NCBI GenBank assembly: GCA_963930775.1
Contig: OZ005691.1
Location: 7,313,000-7,376,999 of the forward strand
DNA length: 64,000 nt
Source: Cliona cf. orientalis
Lineage: Eukaryota; Porifera; Demospongiae; Clionaida; Clionaidae
Direction of reading: 5' to 3'
Position numbers and translations under genes: made by a program
Notes under the pieces: model-generated
What the model was told of the DNA's origin: nothing
Seen by the model: only the letters and a program-made list of their open reading frames with translations
The model's database searches: none
Shown here: positions 32,497-44,400 of the stretch, in pieces
How positions within the stretch are numbered: the stretch's first letter is position 1
Layout of the letters: each line of letters begins with the position of its first letter

Positions 32497-35400
32497 ATGG
32501 AGCAGCGAGATGTGAGCTGCGGTGCTGAGCCAGGCACCAGTGGCGACACTAGTGGAGCACCTGGTGATGAGAAGGACAAGAACATGGACAACAGCCATCG
32601 AGAAAATGAACCAAAAGACAAGGAATACTCTGAGGCTGACACAATCACTCACAGCGATGCCTACACACCCAATGAAGAAGACAGCTACAATGATGAATTA
32701 GGAACGAGAGATGACTTTGATAGTCAGGGGAAAAACTCCATCCCCCAAGGGGGCAAGGAGGGTGGAAAGAGGAGAAAAAATACAAATCATATTTCCTACT
32801 CTGATTTGAGCTACCTTAACAGTTTATCAAGACAAGAAAAGAGGAGAATTGAGGGAGAAATAATTAAAGGACGTAAAATAGGTGAGTACCCTTCATGACA
32901 ATAGATCACCATGTTTTATAGAAGCCTAGTCCATGGAATCTCAGAGTCTTATTAGACTAATTGCACATTGGCACATTTGTTTGTGGTGCATTTCCTGGCC
33001 CATGGGTTATAATCATGATCATGTTCATTGTAATCCATGGGTATCTTTGTTAATTTCTGAATGATAGTACACCTTACAGGAGGGATATTTCGTATAGTAC
33101 ACTCCAATTAATCATCGGCACTCCGTGATCTTCACCTAAACAAGCCCATCTCTAATGAAATTATAGGGAACAAGTATGTTTGATGTACATGTCACAATCA
33201 TGGGCTAGCATGCATAACAGACCTCGTCTCTTGAAGCTCGGTGGCATGTGGCCTGCTGAGCAGGCCTCTCAACTCAAATGCGTGGCACTTCGAAATGCTA
33301 GTGTTTTCAGTGTTTCCACTGAATCAGTGATGCTATTGTTTTCAGTGTTTCGATTCAAGTGATGCCAGTGCTTTCAGTGATTCCAGTGATGCTGGTGTTT
33401 ACAGTGTTTCCAGTGATGTCAGTGTCTCCAGTCTTTCCAGTGATGCTAGTATTTTCTGTGTTTCCAGTGATTCCAGTGATCGATGCAGCGATGCCAGTTT
33501 TTCCACTGATGGGAGTCTTTCAAGTTAACAAATTCCCAGTGGATGGTTGTTGGCAATGCTGGACATCTGTGGCATCACTGCCGGACAATATTAGTCACAC
33601 TACAATCGCTGGCAACACTAGTATCCTGCAATCACTGGGATCACTGACAACACCCCGCATCACTGGCAACACTGGACGACAATTTTAACACTGCTCTCAC
33701 TGCAATCACTGGAAACACTGGTGACACCTTAATCACTCCTCTCACTGCAATCGCTGGGATCACTGACAACACCACATCACTGGCAACACTGGATGACACC
33801 TTAAGCACTAATCTCACAGCGATCACTGGCAACAATAGTATCACTGTATCACTGATAAACACTAGTATTACTGGCGACACTGGCATGGACGACACCTTAA
33901 ACACTACTCTCACTGCAATCGCTGGCAACACTAATAGCTATCACTGCAATCACTAGGATCACTGACAATATTATAAACACTAGTATCACTGCAATCACTG
34001 GGAATACTATAACACTAGAACTCTGATATCATTGCAATCACTGGTAACACAGCATTATGACAACTGTACAATATTAAAGGCATAGCATCACTGTGATCAC
34101 TGATAAGCCCTTGGGAGCAAGGAATTGAGCTACCAATCTTGGGAGCAAGGAAGCTTGCTCCCCAAGATTGGTAGCTCAATTGGTAGAGCATCACACCGGA
34201 GATGTGAGTGAGTGGATTCGATCCCCACTCAAGTTCTGTGATTTTGTTTTGCCTGGAAGAAAATCTTGGGACTTGTATGCAAGTGCTACCAAGAGTATAT
34301 TAGGAAGAGTACATAACTGCGTGGGTGAGCAAGCTCTACACTGTACGTTAAATGGTGGCGTATCCTACATGTACATGTGCCAGCTAGCCTAACCATATAT
34401 GGCCATAGCTATTTGTTTCATTTATCCAGTGATCAAACACGTGGCTGTGTGGTTGTAGGGTGCTATACAGTGTCAGGCTAGAACTACTACCCCACCAAGG
34501 GACTACCTTACAGTATTATTCATAGGTTTGTGGCCACACAGATTTTACAAAAATTAATAACAGCATATATCTGGTATCTATGTATTGTGACGCCACCATC
34601 ATCACACTACATAAGCGCTGCTGAATACCAACACACTGGAGTTACGTACATACTCCTCCTGATACATGCTTGGTGCTACAGGAATATTGTAGCATGTAGC
34701 TAAATAATATTAGCAAATTAAGAATTAAAACTTGCATATATACGTGTATGTAGTTATAATCATACTGATTAATAGCTATACCTGTAGGCAATCATTTTAC
34801 ATCTGATTGAGGACTTTCATGTATGTTTCTTTTCCTCCAATGCTACAGCTCTCACTGTCAACAACATAGTACAGGAGCTGAGAGGAGTGGATCTATTTAA
34901 AATTCGTGATTCTTTCTATACTCCTCAGAATATACTCGGCATCCCTCGTGCCCAGCTTGCTGAACTCCGGTCTGCTCACTACTCTACTGATGAACAAGAA
35001 GCAGCTATAGTCCGGTATTGGCTGCTACGAGACCCACTCGCCAGTTGGAGGAGAATCATACTCCAACTGGATGTGTGGGCTAACGACCCTGACTATGGTA
35101 ATTACAGTGCTATTGCAGACAGGATACGTCACTATGCTGAGGAGCTGACTGGTATGTTCTTTTTCATGATACAATAATATAATATTGTTATCCATGTATA
35201 GATAGGGACTAATAGTGATGGCTTAGTATAATATATAAGCTAGTGCTAATAACTCCTAACCATGTCATACAGGTGGAAATTTAAAAAATTAATGTTGCCA
35301 AGCCCAGCTAGCTATATCTCTGCATTACAAAAATATCTGTGAAATGAAGTTGCACTAATGCAGTAAAGGTTATTATGATTATTATTCATAGCCTACTCTA

Positions 35401-38400
35401 TGATCACCCATAGCTTCCCCTCTTGTAGCCAGTAACTTTCCTATTGCTAGGCAACGACCAACTGTTACTATCCTGCACTTGTGATGTACAATAGTGGACT
35501 AGGACGACAGGAGGTGATGTAATTATCACAACAATAGCAGGCAATAAGAGAGTATGTAGCTAGCCACCACTGAACCACTAAGTGTGTATAAACCACTGTG
35601 TGCACAACTAGAGGTCTGTAGAGCACATACCCCGCATGTACATTGTGTAATTGATGTACTTCGCGTGTATGGTTCAGGGCCGTAGGAAGCAATTTGGTAC
35701 TTGCACGGCCATCACCCACAGTGTGTGACCACACCCATTTAGAAGATTAGCATGCAGTAATACTGTATAGGTCATGATCAGTGATACTGCCACTCTGTGG
35801 GCCGATATAGCTAGCCTGGTAATTAAATTTTTAGTACATTTTTTGTAATTTTACATCATTACCTGACTGAAGTGCTTTTACGTAAGTAAAGCAATAGGCC
35901 AAGTCGCTTGATGCGTCTTAGTGTAGCTAGCTAGCCATTTCCAAGGGCTGAAGAAAATTGCTTATGTCCAAAACGCCATACAGAAAAGACAATGTATGTA
36001 TGTTGGCTATGAGGGATTCAGGGGTGGTGCTATACACAATGTTAGAGTCAGACGAGAGCTGGAGCTAGCCATCTTTGTCTACAGCTATAAGCGCTTACTA
36101 GGCGATATTGGAGAGGGGTGCAGTATTGGCTATTTTACAAATTATACTTCATATTTGATTAGACTAATATCTAATATAATACTTAAATATGTAAATTATA
36201 CAATATTTGATATGTATAATTTAATCAAAAGTACATTTTGCCAGTATATTCTGTCAAACTTGATATTTTACTTTATACATTAAGTAGACTACAGCTTTAC
36301 TTCATGCTGTCTAATTGTCAAATATTGATAAGTATGATATCCCAGTCAAATATGTCTAATTTGTATATTTTGTCTAATTAGACATATTTGACTTCACTTT
36401 ATACTGTAATTAGATTAAAATTTTACTTTATACGGTCTAATTTTGACGGTCAAATATGGAAATTTATAATCTGATATCCCGGTCAAATTTGTCTAATTTG
36501 TATATTTTGTCTAATTAGACGTATTTGACTTTACTTTATACAGTAATTAGATTACAATTTTACTTTATACTGCCAATTTTGACTGTCAAATATTGATAAT
36601 CTGATATCCCGGTCAAATTTGTCTAATTTGTATATTTTGTCTAATTAGACCTATTTGACTTTACTTTATACAGTAATTAGATTACAATTTTACTTTATAC
36701 TATCTAATTTGACTGTCAAATTTAATATTGAAATTAATTTTATAATCTGATATCCCAGTCAAATTTGTCTAATTTGTATATTTTGTATAATTAGACATAT
36801 TTGACTCCACTTTATACAGTAATTAGACTATAATACTTTATACTATCTAATTTGGATTGTCAATTTCTGTGTTTGGCAGGGGGTGGTTGAGGCATTTAAA
36901 CATTAACTATACATTTGGCAGGGGAGTCGAGATATTAAATTTATTACGATAGGCAGGGGGATCGAGGCATTTAAACATTAACTACATTTGGCAGGGGGGG
37001 TTGAAGTGTTTAAACATGATCTAGCTATGTCGGCAGGGGATTCGAGACATTTACCGGTATTATGTTTGGCAGGGAGGCGGAGGCATTCAAACATAAACTA
37101 CGTTTGGCAGGGGGGTCAAGATATTTAAACATTTATTACGATTGGCAGGGGGTCAAGATATTTAAACATTAATTACGTTTGGAAGGGGGGTCGAAGCATT
37201 TAAACATTAACTACGTTTGGCAGGGGGGTCAAGATATTTAAACATTTATTATGATTGGCAGGACATTATTACGATTGGCAGGGGGGTCAAGACATTTAAA
37301 CATTAATTACGTTTGGAAGGGGGGTCGAGGCATTTAAACATTAACTATGTTTGGCGGGGGGGGGGTCGAGGTATTTAAACATTTATTACGATTGGCAGGG
37401 GGATCGAGACATTTAAACATTTATTACGATTGGCAGGGGGGTCGAGACATTTAAACATTAATTAATTACGTTTGGAAGGGGGGTTGAGGCATTTAAACAT
37501 CAACTACGTTTGGCAGGGGGGTCGAGACATTTAAACATTAATTAATTACGTTTGGAAGGGGGGTTGAGGCATTTAAACATCAACTACGTTTGGCAGGGGG
37601 TTGAGATATTTAAACATTTATTACGATTGGCAGGGGGGTCGAGACATTTAATTACGTTTAGCAGGGGGGCTGAGGTATTTAAATATTAACTACGTTTGGC
37701 AGGGGGTCGAGGTATTTAAACGTTTATTGCGATTGGCAGGGGGGTCGAGACATTTAAACATTAATTACGTTTGGAAGGGGGGTCGAGGCATTTAAACATT
37801 AACTACGTTTGGCAGGGGGGTCGAGATATTTAAACATTTATTACATTTGGCAGGGGGCAAGGCATTTAAATATTAATTACGTTTGGCAGGGGGATTGAGG
37901 TGTTTAAACTTATGCTACAGTCAATATTTGATGAGACATGTTTGACAGTCTAAAATAAAATTGTTATCTAACTTCTGTATAAAGTCGTATCAAATAAATC
38001 AAATTAGATAAATTATACAAATTAGACAAATTTGACTTCATACAGGCCAATAGACAGTTATTGTAATATATGTTGCTATTTTGTATAAAATGTATATTAT
38101 ACAATTTGACAGTCAAATATTGTCAAATTAAGTATAATCCCGTATAATAGCCAATACTGCACCCTACTGCGATATTGGCCACACCCACAATTTATGTGCG
38201 CGTACGATAATAATATTACATGTATGGAGGAAAAAACTTCAACGGCCGTGGCCGTTGCGGCTCCTACGGCCCTGTGGTTAAAATTTTGTGAATTTAAGAA
38301 TTATATTTGAAATGCTGGTTGGTTGCAAGGGTCCAGCTGAAATACGACTGATTCTCTCTCTGCACCAGATATAGACTAGAAAGATATAAACTGTTACTAT

Positions 38401-41400
38401 CTTAATTACCTACATTAGCTATCTCACATTCTGATTTGGTTCCATAGTTATATGCCACAAGTATTATTTAGAACATTTCAACGACCTTTACCAGTTCATT
38501 TAGTATGCATGAGCATAAAGGACATGCATTATGCATTGAGTGGACACTGTCGATAGGCGTGGCTATATATGATGGCTGACTATTTGTGATGTGCATGGAT
38601 CGTGTCCCTTGATTTGAAACACACTAAAGCCAGGTTTTCACCAAATTCGACAGATTATTTATGCTTATGAATTGCTCAGGTGCCTATAGGTCTCGGGATA
38701 TGGCTATTAACAATGTTGACGACGCAACCGATTACTTTATCCCTTGCGTATGTGTGGGGGATAATTACCAGATCACCTTTAATCGTTGGTAGCAGTTACC
38801 ATAGCAACATAATTTTCAACCCTAAATTATGGGATAGTTAGAGGGTCATTATAGTATGATAACAGGTCAATAGCGAAGCCGCAAGTATAGTAGAATTGCA
38901 AAAACAATTTATAATATTATACATGTAGTTGACCATCAGATTTGAATGCATATTGAATAGCTAATTGTTATTGTGCACTCATTAGATGAGAATCAATATC
39001 ACTTAATGTCATTAAATCTTGTCTTAATTATAGGAGCATACCCTCCATACAGCATTCTTTAATGTGTCCTTCATATTTCCCTCACAGACACTACACTCAC
39101 TCACAGCAACCTGTCCACTGTACTAAACCATGTGGTAGACATGGACAAGCTGATGAACTGTCTTAGTATACCGTACAGTGTGGGAGATAAGATTAGAGAA
39201 TATAGCAAGGATGAAGAGCAGCAGCGACATGAATGTATCCATTATTATCTGAAGACTAGCCCCTTTGCCTTATGGGGTTGGGGGTATTTAGGAGGAGAGC
39301 TACTGTACTACCGGAGACAAAAGTCTGCTGTAACTGCAGCCAAAGCCTATATTCAGAGGGCTCCAGGTACATGTGGGTGTGGCATGTGTAAGGCCATGCA
39401 AAGTTAATCTTCTGTTTCTCGTCCCCACCCGCATGTACATCAAACCCCCCGCGTGTACTTTTGATATTCAGATTTCGGCTGGATGATATCATCAAGCCAT
39501 AACTAATAATTAATTAATAATTAACCATTCTGGGGGTGTGGTCTCGTCGTTAGTCGCTCGAGGCCCGAGTGGATGCTCTACAAATGTAGAAAATCAATTG
39601 AATGCTCAGCCTCTACCAACAATATTGGTCAGCAAAGATCATCAATAACTGCTGTGCATGATACTGGAAATGGAGCAGATGTAGAGCTAATCATTGTTGG
39701 AGTTGCTGTTTCAGCTTGTTAGCAATTAATGGGGGTGTGGCTAGGGGTGTGGTATCAAATATCAAAATCATCCGTGTCCCTTATGTGCTTTGGAGTATCC
39801 TATAGGACGAGAAACAGATATTTAATATAGAGGATGCTCAATTGTACATTACACAGCAAATTCATGCTTGCAGTATTGTATAATAGTAATACATTCATTT
39901 TGTTGATTGCACTGACGCTAACATTGTGTGCGCATGTCCATATCCACACACATACATGCACATATACATATTATACAGAGCCATCATTGACACTAGATAC
40001 TCTGTCCAGTGTCCTTGACGGTGTTCAGCGTCTGGATGGTTTTGGTGGTGTTGGTTTTTACCTACAGATTCCACGCTTCAAGCGAGATGAACTCGGGCAG
40101 CAATATAATAGGAGACAACTTCCCAGAGCGTACTCTACCGTCTTCCTTACTGAAAACCCATCTCCTTCTTGGAGCACCGTTGCTCTTGCCATGTGGGAGG
40201 CGGGAGAACATGGAGCACTGGAAGTAGTTCAGAAATTGTATCTCAAAGGTGAGCCATGTGCACACAGCTGTAGGGGTGAGGGGAGCTACATTGTTCAGTG
40301 ATGTCGTTTTTGTGTGGAAGAAATGGGCAGGGCCATACATGTGTATTAAACTGTACTGGGCATGCCTATAGCTACTATATATACACACTACCACCCAGCC
40401 AATTGTTATTACAAGTACATACCACAGGAGCCTTTGCATGCTACCACACTTAGACTTAGCATGTAGCACTGTAAACACTGCTGTGGTCACTGCATGTACA
40501 TACCCTCTGCATGCTGTGATAGCTGTTTTTATGGTATATACTACATATTAGATGTTGCTGCCACACTTTCTATTCTAATTCAGCAACTTGCAAATTTACA
40601 CTATCCTTGCAGTGAAGGACTCATTACTGAGCTACTGGAAATGAGCGTACGTCGATTAGCTGGATACCAGGCTATGAGCATACATCCCATGGTCTATAAT
40701 TAGTTGGGCATGGTGCAACCTAAATAGCAACTTGTTGCACGCTCAGGCTCGCCCCACAATGCTGTGCATTCCCCTAGTAATAACTATTATGCTACTTGGA
40801 GCATACTTCTTCATGATCTGTCTTGATAGCTCTAGTTCAGTAAAAAGGAAATTGTCTTAATCTAAGATAGAGCTCAAGATCTGTTATGTATGCACTAAGA
40901 CAGACTCAGTCACTGGGTTAGTGTGTGCATGTATTACATAATCCAAGCCACCATATGCATAAGCAGCTGTATTAGGGTCACATGTACTTGAGCAGAAATT
41001 ACCAATACTATATTACCGTACTCGCTCTAATTATTCGAACATTCTAATAGCCCGAACGGCAAGTTTTAAGTAATTTATTTCCTTCCTAATTCGTCGAATA
41101 TCTTGGATTTCAAGTTTTCTCATCCGCTCTAAATTAACCAAACGGCCACACGGTATGGCATGGCAGGAGCTCAAGACAACTCTTCCACTTTCATCGAAGA
41201 GTGTGGCTACCACATCTTAAACGGCATATAAGAGCAGAAAGGTAACACAGACACAGACGGCGATCATTTTGTGATCGCTCCTGAGAGCACAGTGATACTG
41301 AGAACTCTAGAGCTGACAACGATAAACCTATAGTTGGACATCGACTGCTGTTTCTTCGTCGCTATAATAGTGCTTTCTCCATTTGCACCGGATCCGTTCT

Positions 41401-44400
41401 ATTTACACTCGAACAATTACAAACCATTGCCCGAATTTATTTACTTTCTATTTAACACTGAACGGTGATATTAATGATTATTTTTGGCCATTCGGATAAT
41501 TAGAGCGAGTACGGTACATGTGTGCTCTCTTCCTTGACAATATTGGCTAGTGGTGTATGTGCATCCACCAGGAAAGTACCCATAGCTATGTAAAGTGCAT
41601 GTAGTGGTATTACCGCAACCACAATACTTCATCTGCTGTTTACTGATCTACATGTATTGTATTATTGCTATGTACTATACATATATATATGTGCATGCCC
41701 ACTGTAGTGTGTACGTGCATGTATTTGTGTATACATAAAATCATGAAAGGGACTTGCATAATTACGTGAGATCAATCTAATGGCCACCAATAATAATTTA
41801 TTTGTATGCATGAGCAGAAACCGCATGGTCAGCTGTAGGTACAGGTGTGGTTGATAGGCATGACCAACACTAAAATATTTTTTTTCCCTTGTGGCCAGTG
41901 TCTTTCAATTTCAAGCCAAGTCAAGCAGCTGGTTTGATTACCGTCACAACTCACCCAGGGGCATACATCTCCAGATCGGGCTGTTTTGTTGCAGACAACA
42001 ACAGCAGATGGACAAACCAATTGCTTACACCTCGTACTGGGTGACCAGCGTTTACACAAATTAGCTATTAGTTATTGTATTGTTTAAACTACCATAGCAC
42101 AGACGTGCAGAAAGTTAAAGGCAGTGTTTTTAATAATATTATAGTGTCAACAGTATCTTTACAGCCATCTGGATTTACATTGCCATGCCCTTCTATTCAT
42201 GCATCACCATCTCTAGGCTCAAGCGAATCTCGAAGGCTTTTCCAACAGTCGATGAAAAAAGGATACGTCGATATGTTTACAGACAAGATGTTACTCTATG
42301 GCAGCGCTGGAGTTGGCAAGACGTGTACGATGAAAATTGTTGCTGGTGAAAAGCCTCCTGATATCCGAAACAGCACTCCTGTAGCAACACGCCCAGTAAC
42401 AATGTACCAGCTACAAAAGCTGGGTATAAAATGGCGCAAATACATATCCAAGGATAAGATGAACCTATGTGCTAAGATTTCGAAAACGACACTAGGACGA
42501 GAGATAATCGAAACTCTTAGGAAGTCACAATCTGAAGCAGAAGTAGCTATTCAGCAGTCTCCTGGCCAACAGGTGGAGGTAGATGGTGGAAGTGAGCGGA
42601 AGACATTAACAGCAGCAACTCGTCAACAACCAGCAATGGATGCTACCCAAAAATATGAAAATCCCACTCCGAAAGCACAACAATCTACAGCTTCATCACG
42701 AAATTCAGTCAACCCTCATGTACTCCAAGTAATTCATGATGTACTTGATGAGATGTTTCAGTTGATAGATCAGTGCCCAGAGACAGAAGAGCCCCTCTCC
42801 TTTATTCACAAGCTCCTGGTGTCCGACTGTGGTGGCCAGCCTCAATTCCATGAAATCTTGCCCATATTCTTGCGAAGGATGTCATTGATAGTATTCGTTT
42901 TTAAGCTTTCTGAAAGTTTCTCCAGTCGTCCGATGATCGAGTATTTTGAAGACGGCAAAGCATTGGGCACTCCCTATGAGTCTCACCACACAACAGAGCA
43001 GCTGATCAAGGAAGGCCTCCAGTCACTTCACACTCACCGGTTGAGCAAAGGTGCAGGTAAAGATGGTGAAGCTCCACAAATAATTATGGTTGGGACCCAC
43101 AAGGACAAAGAAAGCAAATGCAATGAATCGAGAGAAAAAAAAGACCAGAAACTGAGAGAAATGCTGCTACCAACGTTCGAAAAGGAGATCATTTACTATG
43201 AGCCAGGAAAAAATAAAGTGCTCTTTCCCATGAATGCCAAGTGTCCTGGTATTGAAGAGGAGGATATGGCTCAAGCCATTGTCTCCAGATTCTCCACAGA
43301 GAACAGATCAGATGTGCAGAAGCTTCCACTGCAGTGGCTGGGTTTTGAAATAATGCTACAAGAAATTACTGAACGACTTGAGCGTGGAATTCTAAGCAGA
43401 AGTGAGTGTCTTGAAGTCGCCTATAGACTTCACCTTGACGAGAGTGCACTAGATGCAGCTCTGATCTACCTTGATGAGCTTTCCCTCATCTTTTACTATC
43501 CCAACATTCTTCCCGAGATAGTCTTCACCAACCCTCAGGTGCTTCTTGACAAAATCTCAGAGCTTGTGAAAGTTCATCATGACAAGCTTAAGAGGTGTAC
43601 AGGAGAAGATTGGCAGAAATTTTTCTGTCATGCTCTAATCACAGTTGAGTTTCTTCGAGAACCGACATTCAAAAAGCATTATGTTCCAGGTATGTTTGAG
43701 CCTGAGCAACTAGCCATCTTATACCAAAAGCTTCTCATCTTTGCCAATTTCTCTGATGAAGATATATTTTTTGTTCCATGCCTTCTACAAATGCTTGGTA
43801 GTGATGAGGTTTCCAATCATCGCCTTTCTTTTGATTCCTTAGCAGCTCCCCTAGTCCTTCACTTCCCTGATGGCCCTCCACGTCGTGGCATCTTCTGTGC
43901 TCTCATTTCTTTCTTCACCTCACCAGAGAATCACTACCCTGGTTCTTGGAAGCTGAAGAAGAGTGCCAGGTCGGTCACTCCAACCTGCCTACACCGAAAT
44001 TGCATCCAATTCTCTGTTCCTGGATTCAAAACAGCCTGTTCTATCACGTTGATTGATACCTTGCTTCACTTTGAGATTCATTTCAATGTGAAATCTGAAG
44101 AAGATGCATCTAACTTTTGCCCAGTCATTAAGCAAGCACTCATTTCTGGCTTAAGAAAAGCTAACATTGCCCTTGGCTACACCAATTCCACATCATCTTT
44201 TGCTCTCCTTTGTCCTTGTGGTGAAGGAGATCCTCATCCTGCTACTTTTGGAGATAAGCTCTGGATTTGTAGTTCAGACGATGAAGTTGGAGAGAAGTTA
44301 GCGCCAAATCAGTTGCTCTGGTTGAAAGAACAACCTTTAGCTGGTAGGCAGTATTATAATACCGTAGGTTGGGTTTTAATTGCGAGTATCTATTAATTGT

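Noticed and set aside
33359-33931. Val/Phe/Pro-rich open frames on both strands
   Set aside because: Translations of the inverted minisatellite.
34165-34240. Functional tRNA gene
   Set aside because: Acceptor stem does not pair and the T-stem has a mismatch; better explained as a SINE head.
36880-37910. Regularly spaced repeats resembling a CRISPR array
   Set aside because: Units are contiguous ~40-bp tandem copies without unique spacers, in an animal intron, inside a TIR-bounded element; a minisatellite.
39834-40490. 155- and 142-residue ORFs on opposite strands
   Set aside because: Only 39979-40248 on the plus strand (a Death-like exon) has splice sites and family character; the antisense frame is a shadow.
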